Positions 1-10,281 are shown, counted from the first letter of the stretch. The stretch is DNA of 64,000 nucleotides from Volvox africanus (GCA_030268105.1 BSDZ01000026.1:872001-936000); one strand, 5' to 3'. The notes: generated by a model not told the origin, from the sequence alone. Numbers and translations: made by a program.

Positions 1-75
1 AGCTGAGCCTTTCAGCTTATCGAGCAGGTCATCGACGCAGATACTTATGAGCAAACACGAAGGAGAGGTACAACA
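1..75. repeat. Scrambled edge: RT scrap joined to a family A LTR tail
   Basis: Positions 1-38 repeat the reverse transcriptase stretch found again at 218-256. Positions 38-75 match the last 38 bases of a plus-oriented family A LTR, ending GAGAGGTACAACA (compare 62780-62817). The RT scrap therefore belongs to a different copy from the RT that starts at 76, and the LTR tail marks an old insertion or recombination edge whose other half lies outside the window. Confidence 0.7.
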
Positions 76-475
76 GCGGGCACATTAATAAGTCCAAACG
101 ACAAGACCGTGTACTCGAAGTGACCAAAAGGGGTCCGGAAAGCGGTTTTCGGAATATCAGAGGCAGCAATGCGTATCTGATTATACCCTTGTTGAAGGTC
201 AATCGAGGATAAATAAGCTGAGCCTTTCAGCTTATCGAGCAGGTCATCGACGCATGGCAAAGGGTAGCGATTTTTAATCATGGTCGCATTCAAGCCCCGA
301 TAATCAATGCACATCCGCAACGTCCCATCCTTCTTACCGACAAACAATATCGGTGCAGAATATGGTGATGTGATGGGCCGAATCATACCCTTTGCGAGCA
401 GATCCCCCACTTGCCACTTCATCCGCTCAACTTTGGCAGCTTAACCTGTACATAGGTTGTGAAACGGGTTGTGCT
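76..475 (-). pseudogene. D1 reverse transcriptase fragment (Ty3/gypsy)
   Basis: The minus strand encodes the N-terminal half of a Ty3/gypsy reverse transcriptase: the [20 protein letters not shown] entry, the IDYRGLNA block, and the [20 protein letters not shown] block that carries the first catalytic aspartate. It stops at [10 protein letters not shown], before the YLDD motif, where the LTR tail at 38-75 begins. The N-terminal side runs into decayed linker with a stop near 440. This is the pol remnant of D1, whose gag and 5' LTR lie to the right. It cannot be active because the palm and thumb are missing. Confidence 0.85.
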
Positions 476-1363
476 CTAGCACACGAGGGATCGTATAGTC
501 AGCAGGTAACATAGGTGGGAGCCCCGGGATGACAAATGCATCAGTAAAATTTGGTAATAGAAGGGGGCTGCGACCTCAGAATCTTTCACAAGAGACTGTG
601 CGGTGGTAGCATTCGATTGCACCCAAGGCCTCGCAAGCAATTCATGGGTGTTTTTCCTTATCATTTGATAAGCTTATCTTACACCCTTCAAGCTTGGGTT
701 CTTTATTTCGGCGGACGAACGCCGCTAAACAAAATTAACCGCAGGCTCCGCACAGTTCCGCCCTCCTCTGGTGTGACATCTTAGTACAACAGGCAAGGTA
801 CCTTAGGCGATAGGTTCCCTTTTGCACAATGGCCAATTGTGCTGGACTCCATATCGATGCGTGCGCGGTACTGTCGTTATGTCGCGGCACCCAATGTCCA
901 TGTAGTGCTGTCTTCGAGAGACCTTGTTGCACTCATTGGGCCCTAACACACAGAGGGTCCTTCGTCGACTAAGGGTGATCCTGCCCACGATGGGATGCTT
1001 ATCCTCATCAACGAGGGTAACCTGAACACTTAGACAACTATGGGATCAACCCCATCATGCTTATCACTTCTTTGAGATAAGGTCGTCAGTAACACCTGTA
1101 GCACATAGGTGTCCCGAAATTTCGGTCAACAAAATCGATTTCATTGCCATCCAAAAGAGTCAAACGTGGCGTACATCCGCATCATCCCTACAATCCACGC
1201 TAATCAGCAGAAAAGGATCCGTTAGAGGCACATAATAATTATTCATCAAGTATATCTAGTCAAGGTAGCGAAGAGTCTCCTCATATCAACTTTGCCGGAT
1301 TCAATCAAGATTTATCCAAGCCAGTACGTAATTCAGCACTCCATGTCAGCTAACATTCCTGTG
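476..1363 (-). pseudogene. D1 decayed protease and linker region
   Basis: There is no long frame, but the stretch aligns by eye with protease-to-RT linkers elsewhere in the window (for example 20700-21300). Recognisable pieces are the VTPEEGG-like region at 760-785, the [13 protein letters not shown] block near 850-870 and the GRITLS block near 960-985. The DTG active-site region, expected around 1030-1080, is unreadable. The part at 1080-1363 joins pol to gag and has its closest relative in D2 at 50640-50818 plus 51642-51750. It is too decayed to encode an enzyme. Confidence 0.6.
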
Positions 1364-2648
1364 TTAACGTGGACTGGATGCTCTGACAATATCAACGGAA
1401 ATCGTGTCAGGTGCCTCGTCCGTTGAATGTAGTCCTACAGCTAATGGGGGTAAAAGCGGGCAGTTCCTTGTAGGGTGATTTGATGCGCACCGAAGGCAGA
1501 CTCCCAATTGTCGTCGCTGCGCAAACTCCGTTTGCGTAAATCCCCACTTGGTAAGCCATCGATTTTGTGTTCTTGACCGCTTCGATTCTGATGCAGCTCC
1601 GTGTGACTCAGGTATTTTGTAGCACACCCTTCCTCTTCCGCGTACTCCAAGTCATCTGCGAATCCCTTGGAATTAATACTTGGGTACTAGGAGTATGAAC
1701 GTAATTAGTCGGAGGGGTGCCACCACGGCGCATCGGAGCTGGTGGTAGAGGAATACCAGTAGTCTCGGGTGCTGGATCAGTCTCGTTAGAGATATCTTGC
1801 GTCGTGTCAACTGATAACGGTGCTAAGGATGTCGGGCGTTCTTGTCCCGTTCCAAGGCGAGCTTCGGCATCACGAACGATCTGAACCCATCGCGTATACA
1901 ATCTTGTCCCTTCCAGTGTCAGGTCCGTAGTACTCGCTCGGGCTAACTGAAGCGAGAGACCACGTTGGAACCAATAAATGTAGTCTCCTTCTGAGAAACC
2001 AATCATGGGTGCTGTCAGTCCTTCAAAACGCATTCGATAGTCCTCCACGGACTCGTTAGGTTGCATTCGATAAGTACCTGCGTGTAATTCTCGGTACATG
2101 GCGGCTACTTGTGACTGATTTCCGGGAGCGAAACGAGTAAGAAGCACGTTAATTAGCTCTTCGAACGTAAAGTGCTCCTGTACAGTGGTCCAATGATCAT
2201 ACCATTCCCTCGCGACACCACTTAGTGTGGCTCCGATGAATAGACACTTCACTTCGTCGCGATCACCACCCTTTACCAACTTCAAATACCTCTTAGCGTC
2301 ACGGACATAGGAGCGGGTGGTGCTTGCGATAATCTTGGGTTCGGCGTCATGATGAATATGGAGTTGAGGTGTTGGAACGACGAAGCCGGGGACCCCACCT
2401 TCATCCATAAGTTGCTGCAGTGATACCATCGCTGGGTTCTGTTCCACCTCGATGAGCCTCACAGAAACTGGCGCATCAGGGGAATCCTGAGTTGAATAAG
2501 GGTAGTTCGACTGGGGAACAACTGATTGGGGATTATATAAGTTATCAATGTTCGGTGCGGCCTCTGGTCCTTCATCATGGACACTAACATTAGCCTGCTC
2601 ACTTTCTCCTGTAGTTGGTGGATACTGATTATACGACATGTATTCCAA
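1364..2648 (-). pseudogene. gag: D1 gag polyprotein (family D), one frameshift
   Basis: Gag forms the particle that packages the element RNA. The frame opens with MEYMSYNQYP at 2648 and runs 346 residues to 1608. A frameshift near 1620 moves the reading into a second frame ending at 1364. The middle holds the retrotransposon capsid fold signature: YVRDAKRYLKLVKG, CLFIGATLSGVAREWYDHW and FEELINVLLTRFAPGNQ, followed by YRMRFEGL and YWFQRGLS. The second frame carries the zinc knuckle CLRCASNHPTRNC, spaced C-x2-C-x3-H-x4-C. The N-terminal 110 residues are acidic and proline-rich. The family D sequence differs from the gag of A, B and C but shares the same order of blocks. Confidence 0.85.
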
Positions 2649-3077
2649 TTAGTAACTTACAAGGATAAGGTGATAAGGGTAGGACTATACCTTAGAAATT
2701 TTCTTTTGCGTATCGTTCACACTCGAGTAAACTCCGACGCAAACGGTAATGTAACCCACCAATGTGTTGTCACCTTCTAGTTGTTACCTCCTTAATAACT
2801 GGTCCTGTCAGATATCCAACTTTACCGGAGAATCGATTCCGAGTATGATGGTGATGGAATTTCTTCTGTGGACTAAAGACTTTTACGGGTAGCGAAAGTA
2901 TGATTAGTATTAACGGGCAGATATTATATCAAAAATTCGGGCAGAGGATAATACAGTACCGACTTTCCGACGAGGTTATCCCGTGAGACCCCTCGCCGCT
3001 GTTCGCTCGTGCGAGAATCTACTTCTCCAATAGCGGTGATGAGACAGCCGTGAGTCAAACTGTCTCGCTACCAAATT
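2649..3077 (-). other. D1 5' untranslated leader
   Basis: This lies between the 5' LTR and gag of D1. It aligns with the D2 leader at 53054-53480 and the D3 leader at 56040-56455. No conserved reading frame was seen here, unlike the leaders of families A and B. The primer site lies at its right end. Confidence 0.7.
3060..3073 (-). promoter_or_regulatory. D1 primer binding site
   Basis: The minus strand reads TGGTAGCGAGACAG starting four bases inside the 5' LTR. Other copies read TGGTATCGAGACAGG. The TGG start complements the tRNA CCA end, and the rest resembles an initiator-methionine type site. Confidence 0.7.
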
Positions 3078-3891
3078 TGTTGTATCCTTCCTTCTTCAAC
3101 CATGCACTGAATCTGCACGTCTGGATGTTAGCTAAGTGCACACCAAGCTTACGAATAGCAAGGCAATTCAATGCGAGTAGTGGACAGTGGAAGACTCAAT
3201 AGCAAGGAAAGATTCAACTTACAATGTTCTTCAAGTGCAAATTAGTAGTCTGCCGTCAGACCCCGTGGGCAATGTTCATCACTCGGCTGCAGATGAGATG
3301 CTAGAATAGCTCAGGCCGAATATGAATGCGTATAACGTATGTATGTGAATTAGATCGAGTTAAGTACACGGGTACTTAGTCCAAAGTAGCATCGAGCCGA
3401 CTTCGGTCTCTAGGTGGCCATCCTCGCACCTATCACGTCGCGATACCGATGCACAGCACAGGTCTCACTGGATTCCGATCTCAAGTGTGAGTACCTTCGT
3501 AGCACTGTTCTAAATATCGTGTCATCCGTGATATTAATGGATGCAACACATGCAACATGTGAAGGTCCGAATATCGATATTCGGTTGCCGACTCAACCAT
3601 CACGATCATCGCCTTCTCGCATACGCGTATGGTTTATGACGTAAATGAGGTAATAATATTTAAAGTATTATTACGTGATGTAAAATGCCAATGGATAGAT
3701 CGCGCATTAAATATAAGCCTCGAGTCAAACATGTTGACCGACAGCGCGATATCGTAGATGACAATGCGACATGCCTGATTAGCTAGATATACTCGAATAT
3801 ATCATGCTAATATAATCATATCATGCTTCATAATGCTCGAATGCATTGTGGCCTACTTCGGTGCAAACAGTGATCGAACTGGCGTACAACA
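3078..3891 (-). repeat. D1 5' LTR (B-type, 814 bp)
   Basis: On the plus strand it runs from TGTTGTATCCTTCC to GGCGTACAACA, so the element reads leftward. It contains the B-type internal landmarks: an AT inverted repeat near 3650-3675 and a CGAATATCGATATTCG palindrome near 3568-3583. To the right it abuts integrase sequence (GCATC...), the target into which D1 inserted. The left LTR is outside the window. Confidence 0.9.
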
Positions 3892-4597
3892 GCATCGGTG
3901 TCGTTAGTAACGGGCGCTGTGCCACGATAAGGGCGAATGAGGGAGATATGAAACGTGGGGTGAATATTCATGTCAGGGGGTAGGGATAGCTCCACAGCTA
4001 CATTCCCTACCATGTGAACAACGGGATATAGACCAGCGAGGTAGTAATTTTCGGGAACCGTCGGCGAGCGAATGTAAATTCTTAGTGCTCAATAGTACCA
4101 TTTGTCCCAACGAAAATGTTACGTCTCGTTTGGATTTATTATAGTAGTCTGTCGTCCGTTGTTGTGCCACGTCCAAACATGCCTTCGCGTCTGTCATGCA
4201 AGATAGGAACGACTTGGCAAAGGTTTTTGCCGCCGGGATATTTATCTCCAACTCTCGCCACACGGGTAGCGCAGGATGGAATCCATAATTCAGAAAGAAA
4301 GGGCTTTGACATGTAGTGCAGTTAACAGCGTTGTTAAGCGCAAATCCTGCCGAAGTCAGAAACGTATCCCAAACGGAGGGTGTGCGTCCCACGAAATTTC
4401 GTAACATATCGTCCAATGTGCGATTTGTGCGTTCGGTTTGCCCATTGGATTGCGGATGATATGCTGTGCTCAAATGAATGCGCATACCAACGAGTTCACA
4501 TAGCGCTTCCCAAAACTTAGACGTGAATTGACCGTCGCGATCGGATATCACATTTTTAGGAACGCCATGCAATCGGACCACGTTATCAAAAAATATT
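3892..4597 (-). pseudogene. Integrase C-terminal fragment, target of D1
   Basis: The minus strand encodes the end of the integrase catalytic core and its C-terminal part: VISDRDGQFTSKFWEAL with the second catalytic aspartate, YHPQSNGQTERTNRTL with the catalytic glutamate, the linker with YNKSKRDVTF, and a broken GPY/F-like stretch (LLPRWS). A frameshift splits it near 3990-4020. The left side stops at the D1 LTR and the right side at an LTR scrap (4598). The first aspartate and the zinc finger are missing, so it is inert. Confidence 0.85.
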
Positions 4598-4698
4598 ACT
4601 TGAATATATCCTGCTAATATGATTATGTCATGCTTCATAATGCTCGAATGTATTGCGGTCTACTTCGGTGTAAACGGTGATCGAACTCGCGTACAACA
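4598..4698 (-). repeat. C1 3' LTR remnant (B-type)
   Basis: These are the last 101 bases, read on the plus strand, of a B-type LTR, ending TCGCGTACAACA. The rest was lost at the junction with integrase sequence at 4597/4598. The polypurine tract of C1 follows directly. Confidence 0.8.
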
Positions 4699-4716
4699 AC
4701 TATCCCCCCTCCCATA
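4699..4716 (-). promoter_or_regulatory. C1 polypurine tract
   Basis: The minus strand reads GGGAGGGGGGATAGT just inside the 3' LTR. This is the purine run that primes plus-strand DNA synthesis. The same tract sits at 17876, 24041, 39715, 42470 and 58469. Confidence 0.75.
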
Positions 4717-4757
4717 TGCAGCGTCCTCGCTGCATCGAGCAGCATCGACTGCAGAGA

Positions 4758-4976
4758 TCATTTGGTCTGCGTGGCACGAATGCGGTTTTCCTCCAATAAG
4801 TTCATATCCGGTGAAACGTTACCTGCTGGCTCCCATGAGTTACGCTCACTTGAATACCCAGTCCACTTGACTTGGTACCCGTGCATTGTCCGCTTATGCC
4901 GGCGTCGGCCCACACGGCACGTACGATAATCTAACACCCGCTCCACGTTGTAAACCTTCTGTTTACCAGCGATCCA
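4758..4976 (-). pseudogene. C1 chromodomain
   Basis: The minus strand encodes VERVLDYRTCRVGRRRHKRT, then YQVKWTGYSSERNSWEPAGN and a short tail ending ATQTK. This is the chromodomain found at the integrase C terminus of chromoviruses, where it guides insertion to particular chromatin. The aromatic cage positions (Y, W, W of YQVKWTGY...NSWEP) are present. The upstream integrase is deleted in C1 (see 4977-6020), so the domain has no enzyme to guide. Confidence 0.85.
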
Positions 4977-6020
4977 GGTCTCCGGGACTGGTTAAACCGC
5001 TGCAGGGGTGTTAGCAAACTCAGGGGCAGATTCCGTACCACAGTAAGGCATACGAGGGATACATGGAACCTAGGGTGTGTTGTACCTCTCCTTCGTGTTT
5101 GCTCATAAGTATCTGCACGTCTGAAGGCTTTCGACACCGATGCGCGAGCACTTGCAAGTACAGCAAGGCAAACGCGAGCAAACAGAGACAGCGGAAGACT
5201 TCAAGACAAGAAGAGATATAACTTACAATCTTACAGATCGAAGCGATGCAATGGACGAAATTGCCGTCAGCACCGGAAGCAAGCAATCATCACGCAGCGG
5301 TGATAAGCGAAGTTCAGGCTTAGCTCTGGCTAAGTAGAAGAGCGTATAGCAATAATAATGTAGAACACACGAGTGTTCTCCAGTATCGAATGTCTTATCT
5401 TACTTAGCCGTCCTCACATCTGTTATACTCGCAGCATCGCAATGTCGTACGATTCACACTAGGAGGCCGATCCTAAGTGTGACAACCCTACTGCGTATAG
5501 GCGATGTCCATGTATAACAACGTATAAGCCTTTCCGGCATTCGCATGATGCAAGGGTCCGAATAACGATATTTGGTTGCAAGGCATGCATCGCGACGAGT
5601 GCGGCGCTCTCAACGTGTGCTGTAATGAAGTAATATTATATCAGATAATATTACTTATCGTTTCATAGCACGAGCATAATGCGCACTTCAACGATTCGGT
5701 ATTTTATGCATGCTAGGTGGATTTGCCATGATGCGATGTCGCGATGGATAATGATAACATGCCAAATGCATATATAAATGTATGCGAATACATCTATATC
5801 ATGCAGGTTCATTCATATGTAATAATCATTCGTGCGTTCATCAAGATAACACTTCGCCTCGTAGGGTCGCATCGACCTACGCATCGGCGGGAAACGAACC
5901 GTAGCACAACAGGGTGAAGCATACCCCTAGCAGGCAAATCAGTCGCCTGGCACTGCACTTCGTCCATCATAGTGGGCTCAACCTGTACATGGATCGTGCA
6001 ACAGGTTGTGCTTCAAGTAC
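4977..6020 (-). pseudogene. C1 fused RT-entry / integrase-tail remnant
   Basis: With the solo LTR at 5078-5911 set aside, the minus strand reads from an RT entry (DEVQCQATDLPARGM, the counterpart of [15 protein letters not shown] in complete copies) directly into the integrase tail (MFHVSLVCLTVV, counterpart of TFHVSLVRPYRG). Everything between, namely the RT palm, RNase H and integrase core, is absent. C2 carries the same joint at 39297-39400, so the deletion predates the spread of these copies. Confidence 0.8.
5078..5911 (-). mobile_element. Solo LTR, family A, with target duplication GGGTG
   Basis: An 834-bp family A LTR runs from TGTTGTACCTCTCC to CCGTAGCACAACA on the plus strand. It is flanked by GGGTG at 5073-5077 and 5912-5916. 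Removing it and one GGGTG restores the sequence seen uninterrupted at 39340-39360. A single LTR with a 5-bp duplication is the product of LTR-LTR recombination that removed a complete A element. Confidence 0.95.
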
Positions 6021-6109
6021 TGTTGTGTCAGCCTACAAAGGCCCAATCGAAAGATGACCGTCGGCGGTCCAATCTTTGACACGACCTGTAGATACCTCAG
6101 GATACTACA
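6021..6109 (-). mobile_element. Old solo LTR of the miniature (T) element
   Basis: 89 bp from TGTTGTGTCAGCC to GGATACTACA, similar to the 104-bp T LTRs at 25939, 26234 and 27770 but shorter and diverged. The flanks AGTAC and GGGAC are at best a decayed duplication. The same insertion is present at the same site in C2 (39155-39243), so it was inherited, not independent. Confidence 0.75.
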
Positions 6110-6737
6110 GGGACATCATGAAAGATGTTCGCATGTCCTTGCAGCAAGGCTTCGATCTCAGGATCTACAGAAGTCTGTGCGGTGGTGGCATTGCAAATGC
6201 AACCAAGGCCTAACAAGCAGTCCATGGGCACCGTGTCGTGGCATACGAACACCTCCCTCACGCATGAGTGGTTTGGGTTCAGTTTGCGCGCCCATTGCGG
6301 TCGCAGCAAAGTTAACCATAGGCACCACCTCAGCTCTGCCCCCCTCTCGTGTGACATCTGGTACCCTTCGACAGAGTCCCCTTTGCATAAGGGTGGCAGA
6401 CTGCAATGTCAAAGCACACATGGTACTACAGTAATGTCAAGGACCCCAATATGTACGGCGCAGTGTCAGCAAGATTTTCAGCATGTACAGATGGGTCACA
6501 ACATGCAGAGGACCTAGCGACAGGTTAAGGGTAATCCTGCCCAGCAACGGGGCATTTACTCCCATACATGAGAGTAACCTGTACGCAATCCGACGACTGT
6601 GGGGGCATCCCACTGCATTCACCTCTGCATAATAGGTGAAGTCGTCTATGGCACGGCAAGTGCCTTCAGTGTACGGCCAGCAAGACTGACCTGAAAAGGC
6701 AAAATCCGACGACTGTGGGGGCATCTATGTTTCAGGC
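6110..6737 (-). pseudogene. C1 protease-to-RT linker and one protease repeat unit
   Basis: The minus strand encodes decayed protease C-terminal and linker sequence. It matches C2 at 38104-38352 and, more distantly, intact linkers such as 45410-45800. At 6588-6737 it contains one more unit of the 116-bp protease repeat found in opposite orientation at 8799-9117. It ends abruptly at 6737, the left breakpoint of the inversion. Confidence 0.7.
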
Positions 6738-6874
6738 CCCTATCCATCTTAAATGCAAGACCGCGTCGACGGTAATGAGGTGAAGAGGTTTATTATCCCG
6801 GCACCAAAATTGTTTATTTCACATGATATGAATGTTGGGCGTGACACCGCAATTGCAACTCGCACCTTATCTAC

Positions 6875-7707
6875 TGTTGTACCTCTCCTTCGTGTTTGCT
6901 CATAAGTATCTGCGCGTCTGAAGGCTTTCGACACCGATGCGCAAGCACTTGCAAGTACAGCAAGGCAAGCGCAAGCAAACAGAGACAGCGGAAGACTTCA
7001 AGACAAGAAGAGATATAACTTACAGTCTACAGATCGAAGCGGTGCAATGGACGTAATCGCAGTCAGCGCCGGAAGCAAGCAATCATCACACAGCGGTGAA
7101 TAGCGAAGTTTAGGCTTAGCTCAGGCTAAGTAGAATAGCGTATAGTAATAATAACGTAGAACACACGAGTGTTCTCCGGTATCGAATGTCTTATCTTGCT
7201 TAGCCGTCCTCGCATCTGTTATACTCGCAGCATCGCAATGCCGTACGATTCACACTAGGAGGCCGATCCTAAGTGTGACAACCCTACTGCGTAAAGGCGA
7301 TGTCCAAGCATAACAACGTATAAGCCTTTCCGGCATTCGCATGATACAAGGGTCTGAATAACGATATTCGGTTGCAAGGCATGCATCGCGACGAGTGCGG
7401 CGCTCTCAACGTGTGCTGTAATGAAGTAATATTATATCAAATAATATTACTTATCGTTTCGTAGCACGAGCATAATGCACACTTCAATGATTCGGGATTT
7501 CATGCATGCTAGGCGGATTTGCCATGATGCGATGTCGCGATGAATAATGACAACATGCCAAATGTATATATAAATGTATGCGAATACATCTATATCATGC
7601 AGGTTTATTCATATGCAATGATCATTCATGCGTTCATCAAAATAGCACTTCGCCTCGTAGGGTCGCATCGACCTACGCATCGGCGGGAAATGAACCGTAG
7701 CACAACA
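6875..7707 (-). mobile_element. Solo LTR, family A, with target duplication TCTAC
   Basis: An 833-bp family A LTR, TGTTGTACCTCTCC to CCGTAGCACAACA on the plus strand, flanked by TCTAC at 6870-6874 and 7708-7712. It splits the C1 gag frame in the inverted segment. Relative to gag it is in the opposite orientation. Confidence 0.95.
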
Positions 7708-8345
7708 TCTACGTGATGTTAGGAAGTACCTGCAGTTGTGCCGTGGTGTGGACATGACACCATGCGATGTCTCTTCGTCAGAAGTAAACTTTGAAGGTGT
7801 GGCGAAGACATGGTAAGACCAATGGGCCACTGCACGGGAAAACTTCACATTTGGTGAGTTGGTTGCCGCCTTGCTTGCACGCCTTGCCCCAGAAGTTAAG
7901 CCACGTGATATGGAGGCACGCCGTACATTAGCCTTGGGCTTGTATAGCATGCGCTCAAATGAAATGGTACCCGCGTATCAATCACGTTCTGAGGCTCTTT
8001 GTATCTTCTGGTTTCAGTGAGATCTGTTGTGGTCTTTTGCTTGACAATGTGCCACTGACTTGATGGGGATAAGAGTCCAGTCGTATGTGGACTTGGTGCC
8101 ATTTGTCCTGAGAGCTGAGATACGTATTTTAGCTGGACAAAATGCTTTGAAAGCTGTGCCTCATGTGTCTGCCATGCAAATGCAGGACCTATGACTGGCA
8201 AAATGGGAGTGGATACAATCCGAGCTTGTGCGTCGGAGGATGTCCACTCTTTGCTGGAGATGTGCGGTGGACTACCTCACGAAGGGGTGTCTGTTGTTGC
8301 AGCCTTTCGCCATGCGGCTAAGGTAGGGGATTGCCCGGATTGATG
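7708..8345 (+). pseudogene. gag: C1 gag, middle and C-terminal part (inverted)
   Basis: Together with 6738-6874 this encodes the family C capsid region in scattered frames: a DVRKYLQL-like block, a KTW-DQW-like block (counterpart of KTWYDQWITARGNFTFDELI in B2) and an EARRTLALGLYSM-like block. The zinc knuckle near 8250-8290 reads CWRCAVDYLTKGC, so the ligand histidine is replaced by tyrosine. An in-frame TAG follows, as at the end of gag in the other families. Stops and frameshifts make it non-coding. Confidence 0.75.
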
Positions 8346-8798
8346 TGGAGTGGATTCCACCCGGAATGTTGAACAAACGTGTAGTTGGTGGTCATTTGTA
8401 TGACCAGCTATGAAGACATTGTTGTCTTTTGGTCCTTGAAAAGTGCCGTTATGTTCATCCCCTCATCTCTATGTGAGCTGTTTGTACAGCTTACTTTGTA
8501 CAGGAGTACATGTCAATATCCAGACACCACTGCATGTGTTTGGTTCCCTGCCTATATCCAGCGCAAGGCTGAGGCTCTGCTAAAGGGTGTGCAGCGTGTC
8601 TCCTGGTTCGCACCGGGCACCGTGCTGTTTGATGGTGTGGATATGGAGGGAATGCCAGTTCCGTTGCCCGGACTGTCCTATTCTACTGACGTTTGGTAGG
8701 AACCTCCTGCTGAGGGCTTTGCTAGCTTTCAGCCCGCCCTGGGAGTTCCGCTGTTGTCCGCAAAGTTGGTTCCAACATGTGATTGTGTCCCAGCTATT
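8346..8798 (+). pseudogene. C1 pol N-terminal region before the protease (inverted)
   Basis: The plus strand encodes a degraded version of the region between gag and protease: the FIPSSLCELFVQLTLYRS block at about 8455-8510, a YPDTTACVWFPAY block and a W-F-P-GTVLFDGVD block. It matches C2 at 33022-33400 and is the counterpart of FIPSSLREMSEQLAIYRRC in A1. This conserved stretch precedes the retropepsin in all families here. I do not know its function. Confidence 0.75.
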
Positions 8799-9117
8799 CA
8801 GGTCGGTCTTGCTGGCCGTACACTGAAGGCACTTGCCGTGCCATAGACGACTTCACCTATTATGCAGAGGTGAATGCCGTGGGATGCCCCCACAGTCGTC
8901 GGATTTTGCCTTTTCAGGTCAGTCTTGCTGGCCGTACACTGAAGGCACTTGCCGTGCCATAGACGACTTCACCTATTATGCAGAGGTGAATGCCGTGGGA
9001 TGCCCCCACAGTCGTCGGATTTTGCCTTTTTCAGGTCGGTCTTGCTGGCCGTACACTGAAGGCACTTGCCGTGCCATAGACGACTTCACCTATTATGCAG
9101 AGGTGAATGCCGTGAAT
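8799..9117 (+). repeat. 116-117 bp tandem repeat within the defective protease
   Basis: There are three units starting at 8799, 8915 and 9032, each opening CAGGTC(G/A)GTCTTGCTGGCC. Each corresponds to the protease segment around the DTG active site. In every unit the bases encoding DTGAS are deleted and a TAG follows CTTGCCGTGCCA. A fourth unit lies at 6588-6737 beyond the inversion. C2 has a single unit with the same lesion (33440-33545), so active-site loss came first and amplification followed in C1. Confidence 0.85.
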
Positions 9118-9719
9118 CTTGAGCAGCAATCGTGTCAATAGTCTCAAGATCTCTATCAAACATTCTAGGAATGGCACCCGGCTCGGGTTGACATGCCAAG
9201 CCTACGAACGACAGGTTGTCACGTCCCGCCATCATGGAACGCTGACCAATATATTCAAATTGTATGACAATAAACGATGCACATAATTCTAAAGCAAGTG
9301 TGCAAGCGATTCACATGAATCCGGCACAAGAGTACAAGCAATTTGGTCAGTGCACCGATAATACTCTTGCAGACTTCGAGTAGATATGGCAGATAAGTAC
9401 TCAGTTGATCCCTGTAGTCCGTGCGAGCAAAGCCTCCAGCTGATTAGAATGCAAGTTGTAACCAGGAGTGACCGCAGGCAATGCCGGACCACTAGTTTTA
9501 TCTGCAACTCAGAGCGAAGGCTCACACCACAATTGCAGTAAACTATCAAGGGATGAAAGTAATCAGAATTCGGAAGCAGCGGCATCTAACACAACGCAGT
9601 CAAGTCCTTCGGCAATCGTGGGCTACGTCGTCCATCGTCGACACTCACCATAGCGAGAACTTACTTCCGATTTAGCACCATGAGACAGTCAGGCAACGAA
9701 CCTGTCTCGATACCAAATT
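9118..9719 (-). pseudogene. gag: C1 gag N terminus and leader
   Basis: The minus strand carries a gag start near 9235 (ATGATGGCGGGACGTGAC), matching the B2 gag start, then about 40 codons up to the inversion breakpoint at 9118. 9240-9719 is leader. It contains a degraded relative of the two-exon pre-gag frame: a start near 9652 (MVSVDDGRRS), a CTCTGAGTTGCAG acceptor-like site near 9500-9512 and an SNQLEALLARTT-like block near 9420. The primer site TGGTATCGAGACAGG is at 9701-9715. Confidence 0.7.
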
Positions 9720-9935
9720 TGTTGTATCCTTCCTTCTTCAATCATGCACTGAATCTGCACGTCTGAGTGTTAGCTACACGTGCATGGTGCTTACGAACAG
9801 CAAGACACTTCAGTGCAAGCAACGTGACAGCGGAAGACTTATAGATAAGGAAAGATTCAACTTACAATGATCTTCAGTTGCAAATTAGAAGTCTGCCGTC
9901 AGACCCCGCGGGCAATGTTCATCATCCGGCTGAAG

Positions 9936-10125
9936 TGGGGAAAACAGTATCCCCACATAGCAAAATCCTGGCAAAATAATTGGGCCGATTGTGTAAATGT
10001 TGCTTTTAAATTTCCTAATTTATTTAGAAGGATTTTCGGAGAATTAAAAGGAGTAAAGATAAAGGATTTTTTATATAGGAAATTAACCCTATAAAACCAA
10101 AACCTTTTCTAATTATAGATTGCGG
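9936..10125 (+). pseudogene. Bacterial IS256-like transposase fragment
   Basis: In the plus frame ending at 10092, KWGKQYPHIAKSWQNNWAD followed by FKFPNLFRRI resembles the segment just before the IYTTN motif of IS256-family (mutator-type) transposases. The similarity then ends and the next 80 bases are AT-rich without match. Base composition is far more AT-rich than the surrounding LTR. The piece is too short to act. The identification rests on remembered family pattern, not on a search. Confidence 0.5.
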
Positions 10126-10281
10126 ATAAAATTTGGTAATACCCACGTGGTCTGTTTTGCGTCCTTAGAAAACTTAGTACCCAAATTTCTAAAAGGTAAA
10201 AATAGTGGCTGGATTACTGCAGAATATGGTATGCTTCCTAGATCTACCGAGCAAAGAATGCAACTTTTTTGTCTATTTTAA
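10126..10281 (+). pseudogene. rph: Bacterial RNase PH fragment
   Basis: The frame from 10126 encodes [20 protein letters not shown] followed by [20 protein letters not shown] and TEQRMQ, then a stop at 10279. GW(I/L)[11 protein letters not shown] is the signature near the N terminus of RNase PH, the phosphate-dependent 3' exonuclease that trims tRNA precursors. About 45 codons of an approximately 240-codon gene are present, without the start and without the rest. The AT-rich codon use suits a Rickettsiales-type donor. 10282-10354 is AT-rich and unrecognised. Confidence 0.8.

Larger units (their letters stand above)
6738..9117. other. Inverted internal segment of C1
   Basis: The gag middle and protease here read on the plus strand, while C1 on both sides reads on the minus strand. 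Flipping 6738-9117 rejoins gag at the right edge (CTCAAGATTC meeting TGTTTCAGGCCCC, continuous in B2 near 22575-22605). It also rejoins the protease repeat at the left edge (GTGAATGCCGTG meeting GATGCCCCCACAGTC, continuous at 8870-8900). Both joints fit within a few bases, so this is one clean inversion inside one element. It carries a solo A LTR with it. Confidence 0.85.

Noticed and set aside
10126..10281. Functional horizontally acquired RNase PH gene
   Set aside because: Only about 45 internal codons are present, with no start and an immediate stop. It is a fragment in an LTR.
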